7,736 bases of DNA. It comes from Nitrososphaerota archaeon (GTDB taxonomy: Archaea > Thermoproteota > Nitrososphaeria > Nitrososphaerales > UBA57). Position numbers and translations under genes: made by a program. Shown one piece after another: positions 1 through 5,497 of the stretch; position 1 is the stretch's first letter, and every line of letters starts with the position of its first letter. The stretch is from the NCBI GenBank assembly GCA_022572285.1, contig JACZWF010000070.1, positions 1-7,736 on the forward strand, given 5' to 3'. The notes under the pieces are model-generated. The model saw nothing but the letters and a program-made list of their open reading frames with translations. It did no database searches and had not been told where the DNA came from.

Positions 1-75
1 CTCCTAGAAGACATTGGGAGAGTGTGGAGGTTAACAGTTCTAGAATATACGCCTGTCTACTGGAAGGATATATGA
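1..75 (+). pseudogene. C-terminal fragment of an unidentified gene cut by the left edge
   Basis: Frame 1 is open from the first base to a TGA at 73-75 and encodes 24 residues beginning LLEDIGRVWRLTVLEYTP and ending YWKDI. The mix of aromatic, basic and hydrophobic residues looks like the end of a real protein rather than random translation. The beginning lies outside the window, so no family can be assigned. A second stop, TAA, follows in frame three codons later. The opposite strand here carries a longer open frame (40-246), but its composition is not protein-like. The call rests on composition alone. Confidence 0.3.
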
Positions 76-127
76 TGGAGCTAATGTCCAGCGTGTATCA
101 AGGGTCAGGATCCGACTCAATGACGAT

Positions 128-190
128 CGTGCCTGCTCTCCATCCGCTCTCCGAGGGGTGAGAGCGGAATGCAGCAGGAGAGAAGGCACG
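128..190. repeat. Long stacked imperfect hairpin (three nested inverted blocks)
   Basis: Three complementary blocks occur in nested order: CGTGCC (128-133) with GGCACG (185-190), CTCTCC (136-141) with GGAGAG (177-182), and CCGCTCTC (144-151) with GAGAGCGG (160-167). Together they give about 20 base pairs with small internal loops and an 8-base apex. It lies about 50 bases after the stop of the left-edge fragment, so it could be a 3' end structure, a small structured RNA or a remnant of a short palindromic element. There is no T-run after it to suggest a classical terminator. Confidence 0.5.
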
Positions 191-245
191 TTTATGCAAG
201 AGCCAAGAGGGATCCTAATCAATCGTATCAAATTGACCGCTATCA

Positions 246-600
246 ATCACTCCACCCTAACCCTCTCTTACGCCTGCACTCCTCTCTCACTCCTCTCTCA
301 CCCCTTCATCACTCTCTCTGCTCCCCTTTGATCTAGGCTCCTATGGTGCGTGTTTCAAGAGGAGAGAGTGAGCGTGGACCTCTAGGGACTTCTCGGGATA
401 GGTGAGGAAGAGTGGGTTGGTATATTCGAAAGAGAGAAGGAGAGTAGGAGAGCGGGAGAGCGGAGGATCCTTCTCTTGGTTAGAAGATACCCTAGGAAGT
501 GCCTAGGATTATCTGGCGTCCTCTATTAAGAGAGGAGTGAATCGGAAAGCAGGGAACAGGGGGAACTGCGTGCTCTCCGAGTACAACATTACCCCAAAGA
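246..600. repeat. Gene-free purine/pyrimidine-biased low-complexity stretch
   Basis: I see no convincing coding frame here. The first part is CT-rich and contains a perfect 11-base tandem unit, CACTCCTCTCT, at 277-287 and 288-298. CACTCTCTC (310-318) is then mirrored by GAGAGAGTG (362-370). The GA-rich second part holds a tandem GGAGAGCG at 447-454 and 455-462. GCTCTCCGAG occurs both at 146-155 (inside the upstream hairpin) and at 572-581. Such separated polypyrimidine and polypurine arms on one strand can fold into a large hairpin or form triplex-type DNA. Confidence 0.5.
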
Positions 601-655
601 ATTACTAGCTTATTAGAATTGAAGTTCTGAACAGATAGACAAATAGATACCCTTG

Positions 656-826
656 CTACTTATGAATAGAGAAATTACAATTAGTCACGGGATTCGTTAT
701 AGACAACAGTACAAGCAGAAGGCTAGCAATTACTAGAGCGCGCGCGCGTTGCAATTGTACCCCGATCCGTAACAACTTTGATCTGATATGTGTCAGGGTT
801 CCAATCGAAATAAGGTAGCCTAGCAA
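656..826 (-). CDS. Possible small membrane or secreted protein fragment
   Basis: A 56-codon minus-strand frame with a possible TTG start ends at TAG (658-656). The N-terminal half is mildly hydrophobic. The second half has a basic QRARA stretch followed by a strongly hydrophobic run (about residues 32-43, VIASLLLVLLS) and then TNPVTNCNF, which resembles a signal peptide with a cleavage region. An alternative start is TTG at 754-752, which would place the basic stretch at the N terminus as a typical n-region. The GCGCGC tract at 738-748 encodes that basic part. A 24-codon frame on the other strand (662-736) overlaps it. There is no clear ribosome site and it may be noncoding. Confidence 0.25.
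   Translation of the reverse strand: MLGYLISIGTLTHIRSKLLRIGVQLQRARALVIASLLLVLLSITNPVTNCNFSIHK
738..748. repeat. GC-alternating tract 1 (11 bases)
   Basis: A run of alternating G and C, GCGCGCGCGCG, in otherwise AT-leaning DNA. The short word GCAATT occurs on both sides (726-731 and 751-756). It is one member of a dispersed set described under findings. Confidence 0.9.
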
Positions 827-907
827 TTAGGAGCTAGGATTGAACTTGTGGAAACAGTACCCTACAGAGCCTACTAGGCATTTTCTCAAGCATGGACGTT
901 ACCACGC

Positions 908-997
908 TCAAGCTTCCGACTGTTGTTTTTCCTCGGACTGATGCTTTGGCGCTTCCTTCTTTTCTTTCTTTCTCTTAAGGAAATCGAATAGCCCCAT
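908..997 (-). CDS. Small highly charged protein or truncated N-terminal fragment
   Basis: This 29-residue frame starts at ATG (997-995) and ends at TGA (910-908). It begins MGLFDFLKRKKEKKE and continues with a Lys/Glu/Gln-rich stretch ending SEA. An MGLFDFLK-type beginning followed by alternating charges is seen at the N terminus of many small cytoplasmic proteins that carry a domain later on, so this may be the surviving front of a longer gene. No continuing domain is evident in the next 80 bases in any frame. There is no Shine-Dalgarno, so it would be leaderless or nearly so. Function is unknown. Confidence 0.45.
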   Translation of the reverse strand: MGLFDFLKRKKEKKEAPKHQSEEKQQSEA

Positions 998-1033
998 TTC
1001 CAAAAGACAAAGCCCAGGGTATGGTAATAAGTA

Positions 1034-1322
1034 TTATGTCAGGTGAATATCAATTGCTCCTGAATTAAAGAAATCGATTCTAATGATGCCACTTGTTGAT
1101 GGAGCATTAAAGGTCTTACGAGTAGCTTGGTTTGATGACGTCCCCAAAGAAACTAACAAACCTTCTCCGTGAATATTAGATCGTTAGAGGATCAGTGCGA
1201 GCAATTTTCCAGAGAAAGACTTACGGGGTAATAACTCTGGACCATATACTTCCCCTCTCCGAGACGACCTTTACTATATACGTCACGTTGGCAACCCAGT
1301 CGAAGCGCGCGCGCGTCATCAT
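1034..1322 (-). pseudogene. Decayed gene of unknown function, read in more than one frame
   Basis: The clearest piece is a 49-residue open frame (1183-1034, TAA) containing GEGLLVSLGTSSNQATRK and then IIRIDFFNSGAIDIHLT. That has the alternating hydrophobic pattern of a beta-rich extracellular or surface domain. Upstream, another frame gives EGKYMVQSYYPVSLSLEN and stops at a TGA. A third begins with two ATGs (1322-1320 and 1319-1317) as MMTRARFDWVANVTYIVKV. The three pieces are collinear, which suggests one former gene with two frame changes. The GC tract at 1305-1315 lies in its first codons. No family is recognised. Confidence 0.3.
1305..1315. repeat. GC-alternating tract 2 (11 bases)
   Basis: The same 11-base GCGCGCGCGCG as at 738-748, again followed by T. 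It is preceded by GAA, a flank shared with the tract at 1768-1781. It falls at the possible 5' end of the minus-strand fragment. Confidence 0.9.
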
Positions 1323-1394
1323 AGAACGAAAGGTATTTATCCACTGACGGCTAGAAATAACCTGTTACACGCTGTCACTCGTCTATCCTGACTC

Positions 1395-1402
1395 TATATA
1401 TA
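1395..1402 (+). promoter_or_regulatory. TATA-box-like element
   Basis: TATATATA lies about 26 bases before position 1425, the spacing expected between an archaeal TATA box and its transcription start. A transcript from there would carry the hairpin at 1464-1491 in its leader and then the broken membrane gene at 1500. The archaeal reading is inferred. Confidence 0.35.
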
Positions 1403-1463
1403 GAATTGGTCTCTGAATCCGCTCCCAAGAGCGAAAACGCCTCAAATCCCACTCGCCCCACCA

Positions 1464-1491
1464 CTTTAGCGCGTACGCGCTCGCGCTAAAG
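1464..1491. repeat. Perfect 10-bp hairpin with GC-palindrome core
   Basis: CTTTAGCGCG (1464-1473) pairs perfectly with CGCGCTAAAG (1482-1491) around an 8-base loop. The left arm plus loop also contains the perfect 12-base palindrome GCGCGTACGCGC (1469-1480), so two alternative folds compete. An outer pairing of CCGCTCC (1419-1425) with GGAGCGG (1491-1497) is possible and would cover the ribosome site of the next frame. It belongs structurally to the GC-tract family. Confidence 0.7.
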
Positions 1492-1499
1492 GAGCGGAA

Positions 1500-1798
1500 T
1501 TGCTGAAAATAAACAGATTCCTGGTTGGGATAAGGATCCTCATTATTACCGTTGTGATCCTACTATAGATTAGCCTACTCCTTAGTCGATATGTAAATAA
1601 GTCTGGCACGCATATATTGTAGCATTGAATATTGGCGGAACATTTCTCGCTAGTTTTGTTCTTGTAATTATCCTTGTCAGCATAGTACCTCCTGTTCTGG
1701 CACCCTCGGCGCGTGTTTTACGAAATACTCTGAGGAACTGGGATTGCCAGACATATCAGGGCTATGGGAAGCGCGCGCTTCTGAGGTACAAGGGGTAA
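1500..1798 (+). pseudogene. Broken small membrane protein gene
   Basis: A TTG start at 1500 lies five bases after GGAG (1491-1494). It opens a frame encoding a basic start and a transmembrane run (LKINRFLVGIRILIITVVIL), stopped by TAG at 1566-1568. The same frame continues with ISLLLSRYVNKSGTHIL. A different frame, open from about 1604 to TAA at 1796-1798, encodes a second transmembrane segment (about FLASFVLVIILVSIVPPV) and a basic tail ending KRALLRYKG. Read together this is a two-helix membrane protein of about 100 residues with one nonsense codon and one frameshift. The GC palindrome 1768-1781 lies inside its tail. The family is not recognised. Confidence 0.4.
1768..1781. repeat. GC-alternating tract 3 as a perfect 14-bp palindrome
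   Basis: GAAGCGCGCGCTTC is its own reverse complement. Its GAAGCGCGCGC half also occurs at 1302-1312. It could extrude as a cruciform or be bound by a dimeric protein. Confidence 0.85.
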
Positions 1799-1845
1799 CT
1801 ATGGCTTTGTTGTTACTGCGCATTTGCCTGTAACGGCCTCCAATA

Positions 1846-1929
1846 GGCGATCTGGTGTTCGGTTTTTTTGATCGCCCAAAAACACCCTTAGGGAAGTTAT
1901 AGATGGGATCCTAACTCCTGGTTAGGTCC
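1846..1929 (+). ncRNA. Candidate structured element: pseudoknot plus hairpin
   Basis: GGCGATC (1846-1852) pairs with GATCGCC (1870-1876). Within that loop GGTGTT (1854-1859) pairs with AACACC (1881-1886). The order gives an H-type pseudoknot with a U-rich middle loop (seven T's at 1863-1869). Just downstream CCTAAC (1910-1915) pairs with GTTAGG (1921-1926) across a 5-base loop, and GGA/TCC extends the stem past one bulged base. No coding frame explains these pairings. It could be an RNA element, or chance given the short stems. The T-run alone could act as an archaeal-type terminator for the broken gene that ends at 1798. Confidence 0.3.
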
Positions 1930-2152
1930 GGTCAGAGGGGACAACTGATGCCGTTTCGCTCAGTCAGTTCGATTTCCGAACGACTCAAATTGTAGTCGTA
2001 ATAAGTAATTTTTCGGACTTAAAGTTACCATTTAGCGAAACATATCACAGGCTAGAGTTACTCCTCTGGATGTTCGACTTATCCGGAATGGGGTCCCTTA
2101 AAGAGCCTCAAGTATCTCACCATGGTATGAGTATAGCATCCCTGTTGGTGAA
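1930..2152. other. Intergenic stretch with no recognisable gene
   Basis: No coding frame is convincing. The only structures noted are a 6-bp inverted repeat, AACTGA (1943-1948) with TCAGTT (1964-1969), and the near-palindrome described in the next entry, just before the membrane protein. Confidence 0.5.
2116..2138 (+). promoter_or_regulatory. Near-palindrome overlapping a TATA-like promoter
   Basis: CTCACCATGGTATGAG (2116-2131) is a palindrome apart from a two-base gap in its left half. It runs directly into a TATA-like GAGTATAGC, which lies 15-25 bases before the GTG start of the next gene. The arrangement fits an operator over a promoter, but is short enough to be coincidence. Confidence 0.2.
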
Positions 2153-2548
2153 GTGGAGTGGGGTCAGATGATAGGAACCGACCAGAAATCCTCAGGGTCA
2201 AGTGGACTTATCAAAGCGATGATTTGGACTGCCGTGTCCATGGGCTTAGCTGGAGCTATTGGCAGCTACCTCGGCGTACAACAATATCTTAACTTCGTTG
2301 GTCTAGGATTCCTTAACATATTAGCCATCGTAGCATTATTCGGTTTATCGATGTTTTTCTTGATTATAGGTAGAATCTTACGTAGTAGCAATGGGGATCG
2401 CATTAAGAGTTATCCAAGAATTGACAGGTTGGATAAGGTTGAACGAGTAAGGCCAACTGAGAAAAAGATCAGCTTTGAATCCATAGTCCTAGAAGCCAAG
2501 TCTAAGATTGCAGGCACCCAATTTGGGTCTAACGCTCATAGAAATTAG
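2153..2548 (+). CDS. Small two-helix membrane protein, unknown function
   Basis: An intact 131-codon frame. From the GTG start the protein has a short polar Ser/Gly-rich head, a first hydrophobic segment at about residues 21-41, a second at about 50-75 (ILAIVALFGLSMFFLIIG), then a basic, charged cytoplasmic tail of about 55 residues rich in Lys/Arg/Glu. The start is uncertain. GTG at 2153 follows GGTGAAG closely, while ATG at 2168 (residue 6) has GGGG upstream and would give a cleaner beginning, MIGTDQKSS. It ends with TAG two bases into the end of the converging transposase remnant. No family is recognised; a membrane-anchored regulator or a component of an accessory element are equally possible. 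Confidence 0.7.
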   Translation: MEWGQMIGTDQKSSGSSGLIKAMIWTAVSMGLAGAIGSYLGVQQYLNFVGLGFLNILAIVALFGLSMFFLIIGRILRSSNGDRIKSYPRIDRLDKVERVRPTEKKISFESIVLEAKSKIAGTQFGSNAHRN

Positions 2549-3290
2549 TTGGGATTAATGATCCTCCGAAGCGAGGCGTAGAAGTTATGGATAATAATTG
2601 CATCCAGCCCCACGCGTAGTAGGACTTTGAATCTAAATACTTTTTCTTCAAGCGACTTTCAGATCTCGACTCAGAAGAAGATGCCGAACTCATGTAGAAT
2701 TATGGTGATGAGAAAATTGCAAGAACAAAATACACACAAGCCGAGCAGACACCATCGTCTATACCTAGGGGACTATTGAGAACCTAACATCTAATGAGTA
2801 CTAAAGCCCATCAAGGTTCTGGAACCCATCGTTCCCGTCCAACTCAAAACTCAATATCAATACTTGGTCGATCAGGTGGAGTATAGTTGTATGCATTTGG
2901 GGTATTTATTACCCATCCGATTCCTACATTTTTCCAATTTCGTATGATTGCTTCTTCTGGGATAATGTAAGCTCAATCTCGTCAGTGAATACCGAATCCA
3001 TGATCTCTCCTGTCGTAGTGGTAGGTGAAACCATCCTTAGTGATACCAATGTTAAAGCGATGGCAAAATGTCCAGATAATATTATTATTGATCCATACTT
3101 TGCAGATTTGATTTAGATCAATCTCGCTAAAAGATCCCCGCAATTACTTATTCATACCATCTCCTAACTTGAGGATTTGCTAACGATGAGAACTCCATTA
3201 CGGCCATCAGCTCTTCTGCGAAAAAACACCCTCTAAGGCGATATACTAGGCTCTGCTAGAATTGGATACTTCTATACAATTGTCCGAAAT
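2545..3290 (-). pseudogene. Degraded transposase, IS630/Tc1-mariner-like (tentative)
   Basis: Read on the minus strand, collinear fragments in shifting frames resemble a DDE transposase. First comes a helix-turn-helix-like piece (AEELMAVMEFSS, then QVRRWYE; about 3190-3100). Next is DSVFTDEIELTL (about 3005-2960), resembling the first catalytic Asp-Glu strand. Then NWKNVGIGWVINTPNAY and PPDRPSIDIEF (about 2945-2850), followed in another frame by DGFQNLDG, resembling the family's W-G strand and glycine turn. Last is KSLEEKVFRFKVLL with LRRIINPN and a TAA at 2547-2545. Several stops and frameshifts make it inactive. I could not find terminal inverted repeats. The order of pieces supports the call; each piece alone is weak. 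Confidence 0.35.
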
Positions 3291-3575
3291 GATAGATGGG
3301 TATCTCTACAAGTACTAATCGAATCAACGGGTTAGAGTAGCGTTTGACCCCGGAATCTGTGTTACCTCAAGCCACAGCCTCTTGAAGTGGATCCATCCCA
3401 GTAAGTGGTCGCATTAGTGATGTCCCTCTCCCAATAGACGAGCTCAACAGAACTCCACTGTAAGATTGCTGAAATAAGCGAAAGATCTATTTATGGGGGA
3501 AGACTTTGCTTTTGACTTGGTGGCTTCACCTCGGTGACGACGGCCTAATCTTCAGTGGGGAGGTGGAGGACTATT
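3291..3575. other. Intergenic stretch with no convincing gene
   Basis: About 285 bases. The minus strand has a short open run (about 3487-3365) with VELVYWERDITNATTYWDG, which may be the far end of the decayed transposase or chance. No promoter or strong hairpin stands out, except the ribosome site at its right end. Confidence 0.4.
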
Positions 3576-3602
3576 ATGAATGAATCACGAAATTTCTGGT
3601 GA
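3559..3602 (+). promoter_or_regulatory. Strong ribosome site and 8-codon leader before the methyltransferase gene
   Basis: GGAGGTGGAGGA (3559-3570) is an unusually strong Shine-Dalgarno, five bases before ATG 3576. That ATG opens MNESRNFW and stops at TGA 3600-3602, in the same frame as the methyltransferase start at 3609. A second ribosome site, GGTGA (3599-3603), overlaps the stop. Either this is a leader peptide coupled to the main gene, or the TGA is a nonsense mutation in an originally longer N terminus. Confidence 0.5.
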
Positions 3603-3608
3603 CCATGC

Positions 3609-4193
3609 TTGAGCATCCTTAAGAGGCTAATCCGAAAATCTCACCGAAGTTTCTCAAGACGACAATTACAGAGATATGGATTGTACGAAACAACTCAAAA
3701 AATAAGACCAGAAACAGACCCGGGAGATCTTTGGAATATATATCTGATGATCAAGGAACTAAAACCTCGAAGAGTCTTAGAGTATGGCTCTGGAGCATCA
3801 ACTTACACGATTCTTCGAGCCTTGGCAGAAAACGACCAAGGAAGTCTCCTTTCATACGAAAGGGATGAAGAGTACGGAATAAAAGTACTACGACATATCC
3901 CCGAAGAACTGAAGAGGAAAAGATTATGCTCGGGTCCGATGATGTGGACGGTTTCAGAAGTCTCAAACTGGAATCCTTGGGAAGCAGATTTCGTTTACAT
4001 TGATGACGAAAATCAAGACATTCCTCATACTCTAACACTAGCAGAATACGGAACAAAAATCCTAATCGACGGAAGACGTGACCAGACCCAACAGATCATT
4101 GACGCACTTCAATCAAAGAGATCATTGAAGATACAGCGAAGATGGGTCTACGACAATACACTGCTTACATTAGGTGACCAAACATTAAACTAG
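3609..4193 (+). CDS. Class I SAM-dependent methyltransferase-like protein
   Basis: An intact 194-residue frame. A basic N terminus is followed by a Rossmann-type fold. Motif I is VLEYGSGAST at residues 56-65, the glycine-rich S-adenosylmethionine loop. An acidic strand end, LSYERDEEY (81-89), would hold the ribose. FVYIDDE (128-134) corresponds to the motif IV acidic position, and KILIDGR (150-156) is a late beta strand. The substrate is not indicated. Such small methyltransferases often lie in surface polysaccharide or glycosylation clusters, but no glycosyltransferase is visible here. The TTG start is chosen because GGTGA sits five bases before it and an in-frame TGA blocks extension. The following gene begins inside its last codons. 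The reading frame is clean although its neighbours are broken. Confidence 0.75.
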   Translation: MSILKRLIRKSHRSFSRRQLQRYGLYETTQKIRPETDPGDLWNIYLMIKELKPRRVLEYGSGASTYTILRALAENDQGSLLSYERDEEYGIKVLRHIPEELKRKRLCSGPMMWTVSEVSNWNPWEADFVYIDDENQDIPHTLTLAEYGTKILIDGRRDQTQQIIDALQSKRSLKIQRRWVYDNTLLTLGDQTLN

Positions 4194-4426
4194 AATTCGC
4201 CGTGGGCTTTAATCCAAGAAAGGGATATATCAGCCTAGACTTCTTTCGAGCAGGATCAGTGATCACTCACGGCATATGGGCGACCACTCTACCATTTGAA
4301 CCAGAATCAATTGAGGCAATTCAGCCATGGCAATCATGGAGAACAACTTCAGCGCGCTCGCCTAGTGTTGGGCTTCGCCTAATTAGTCTATTTTCTATGG
4401 AGGGGCAAGGAGTGGTCAGAACTTGA
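4184..4426 (+). pseudogene. Second methyltransferase-like gene, start codon lost and C terminus scrambled
   Basis: The frame opens after a TGA at 4175-4177 and reads IKLEFAVGFNPRKGYISLDF, then LPFEPESIEAI. This matches the beginning of type-11 SAM methyltransferases: a start such as M-K-L followed by a glycine loop, G-Y-I-x-(L/V)-D, and L-P-F before the acidic strand. The normal ATG would be at 4184-4186, where ATT stands instead. Ten bases of overlap with the upstream gene's end would be typical for an operon. After about residue 42 the similarity ends: the expected E-H helix and the later L-K-P-G-G region are absent, and the short GC motif at 4351-4358 lies where the sense is lost. A GTG at 4202 could still start a shortened product. 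Confidence 0.5.
4351..4358. repeat. Short GC motif (AGCGCGCT palindrome)
   Basis: An 8-base palindrome with a GCGCGC core, inside the decayed second methyltransferase, close to where its recognisable sequence ends. Confidence 0.6.
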
Positions 4427-4466
4427 GTCTTCTCATTAAGTTAGTGAGTGAACTCGTCCTTTCGGA

Positions 4467-4619
4467 ATGACAGCCGCATTCACACCTGAAGAAACTACAC
4501 TCATCGTGCATGCTCGAGTAACAAAATTCACTCTTTGTCAGATACTGGATGTCGCTCATGTGCGTTCAATAGTTCGGAAAAATATATCTCCTTTGAAGCC
4601 ACATTTGTTACAGTTTTAA
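4467..4619 (+). CDS. Possible 50-residue hypothetical protein
   Basis: ATG 4467 opens a 50-codon frame to TAA 4617-4619. It begins MTAAFTPEETTLIVHARV and ends with a basic stretch (VRSIVRKNISPLKPHL). It resembles a real helix-forming protein, but there is no ribosome site before it, no family is recognised, and frames of this length can arise by chance. It may be a fragment. Confidence 0.25.
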   Translation: MTAAFTPEETTLIVHARVTKFTLCQILDVAHVRSIVRKNISPLKPHLLQF

Positions 4620-4703
4620 GTTAAACTCGGTAGCATACTAATCGTTTTGAGCTGCCCGGTGCATTCTTCAATCAGGACTCCGCAAGGACTGCCTCACTTT
4701 TAT

Positions 4704-4711
4704 GCGCGCGC
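4704..4711. repeat. GC-alternating tract (8 bases)
   Basis: GCGCGCGC preceded by AT, so that ATGCGCGCGCTC reads Met-Arg-Ala-Leu on the plus strand. No gene follows: the frame stops after 13 codons. Confidence 0.85.
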
Positions 4712-4768
4712 TCCGTTTCAGGATCTCTTACGCCCCTCAATAATTCACCGAGGACACGACTCGGACGG

Positions 4769-4787
4769 AGGGGGAAATTGTCCCCCT
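4769..4787. repeat. Perfect 7-bp inverted repeat
   Basis: AGGGGGA (4769-4775) and TCCCCCT (4781-4787) around a 5-base loop, AATTG. It is a stable hairpin in an otherwise featureless region. No T-run follows on the plus strand. Confidence 0.6.
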
Positions 4788-4919
4788 ACAATGCCTCCCA
4801 AAACAAATCTCTGGACGTTACGGGTGTGTCTAGTCCGTTTTTCGATTACTGCCCAGATCGTCAAACTTTGACTTTTCTCTACGACATTTCTAGATTTGAT
4901 TGTGATAGATAACCCCTTT

Positions 4920-4944
4920 GAAGATTCATTAGATCTGAATCTTC
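4920..4944 (-). terminator. Hairpin just after the VOC/PIN-tail transcript
   Basis: GAAGATTCA (4920-4928) pairs perfectly with TGAATCTTC (4936-4944) across a 7-base loop. It starts three bases beyond the TAG (4949-4947) that ends the minus-strand PIN-like frame. That position suits a 3' end or RNA-stabilising structure for the minus-strand transcript. There is no following U-run, so intrinsic termination of the bacterial type is not claimed. Confidence 0.4.
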
Positions 4945-4946
4945 AG

Positions 4947-5111
4947 CTACTGAGGTGTAAAGTAAACGTCACCCAACATTAGAATTGTGAATGGAATACC
5001 TAATCTTGTACAAGCAGTAGATTGAATTCCATCTGCTCCGATTGCCCATTCATAATTTTTACAAATTAGGTATGCGTCCCCGTAATTCCTAAACCTCTTG
5101 GAAAAGCTCCA
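4947..5111 (-). pseudogene. PIN-domain-like C-terminal remnant (possible VapC-type nuclease tail)
   Basis: A 54-codon open frame overlaps the last 23 bases of the VOC gene in another frame and runs on to TAG. It reads GDAYLICKNYEWAIGADG followed by IQSTACTRLGIPFTI and ends YFTPQ. The pattern D-A plus a hydrophobic helix, W-A-I-G-A-D, then a helix ending in R-L-G-I-P matches the second half of PIN-domain RNases, where those acidic residues help bind the metal. The first half with its leading Asp is missing and there is no start codon, so this looks like a toxin-type nuclease truncated at the junction with the VOC gene. An unrelated small fold is possible. Confidence 0.4.
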
Positions 5112-5454
5112 CTACATTTCCTGACGGATCGAGGCAAAGAATCTGTTTGCGTCCTTGATTTCCTATAATATCGTTTTTAAAAAGCACACCGTTCTGCCTA
5201 AGTCGGGAAACAACAGATTCAATATCATCAACAACAATTTGGAATCGATTCCACCCTCCTGGTGAGGGTTTAGATCCGTCAGGCAATGGCCGCGAGGCCG
5301 AAGCCATAGGACCGGAGACTAGTAGCTGTACGCCATCTCGTTCCAATATAGCTATTGCTGGTCCAAATTGTTGTTCTAACCGAAAATCAAGATTTGATGT
5401 ATAAAACTCAACTGCCTTGTCGACGTCATTGACAATATACCGTATCCTAATCAT
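5089..5454 (-). CDS. VOC superfamily (glyoxalase/bleomycin-resistance fold) protein
   Basis: An intact 121-residue frame with ATG at 5454. It shows the paired beta-alpha-beta-beta-beta modules of the vicinal oxygen chelate fold. The first is RIRYIVNDVDKAVEFYTSNL at residues 3-22 with QLLVSGP at 43-49. A Pro/Gly-rich link (DGSKPSPGGWNRF) leads to the second, FQIVVDDIESVVSRLRQNGV at 71-90, ending LDPSGNVVELFQ (108-119). E116 is the usual last metal ligand. The usual first-module His is not at its expected place (Arg3/Arg5/Tyr6 there), so classical glyoxalase I activity is doubtful; binding or dioxygenase-like roles are equally possible. AGGGG lies a few bases upstream of the start. Its 3' end overlaps the PIN-like remnant. 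Confidence 0.9.
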   Translation of the reverse strand: MIRIRYIVNDVDKAVEFYTSNLDFRLEQQFGPAIAILERDGVQLLVSGPMASASRPLPDGSKPSPGGWNRFQIVVDDIESVVSRLRQNGVLFKNDIIGNQGRKQILCLDPSGNVVELFQEV

Positions 5455-5489
5455 TCCATTCCCCTTTACATGTTTTTTTATTAAAAGAT

Positions 5490-5497
5490 TATTTAAG
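5490..5497 (-). promoter_or_regulatory. TATA-like promoter element of the VOC gene
   Basis: On the minus strand CTTAAATA is centred about 39 bases before the ATG. With the usual archaeal spacing, transcription would begin about 13 bases before the start codon, leaving room for the AGGGG ribosome site. A GC tract (5497-5505) abuts it on the side where a TFB-recognition element would be. Confidence 0.4.

Larger units (their letters stand above)
4620..4946. other. Intergenic stretch with two hairpins and one GC tract
   Basis: A plus-strand frame at 4647-4871 is open but its composition is not protein-like (many Pro, Arg, His and isolated Cys). The stretch holds GC tract 4704-4711, a 7-bp perfect hairpin at 4769-4787 and another at 4920-4944, listed separately. 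No gene is supported. Confidence 0.45.

Noticed and set aside
40..246. 68-codon minus-strand frame
   Set aside because: Composition is irregular, there is no ribosome site, and the plus-strand frame 1-75 and the hairpin 128-190 account for the region better.
790..845. tRNA-like words (GGGTTCCAATC and a reverse-strand AGTTCAATCC)
   Set aside because: The flanking bases do not pair as a T-stem and no acceptor or anticodon stem can be built.
1878..3232. Repeated 11-mer AAAAACACCCT at 1878-1888 and 3222-3232
   Set aside because: Short, A-rich and with differing flanks; not enough to call an element end.
108..3394. Six GGATCC sites (108, 210, 465, 1534, 1906, 3389)
   Set aside because: Only about three times the random expectation, with no shared flanks or spacing; probably coincidence.
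3751..4056. 101-codon minus-strand frame
   Set aside because: It lies wholly inside the methyltransferase gene on the opposite strand, whose motifs are clear.
4647..4871. 74-codon plus-strand frame with TTG start
   Set aside because: Rich in Pro, His, Arg and scattered Cys with no hydrophobic periodicity and no ribosome site; judged accidental.
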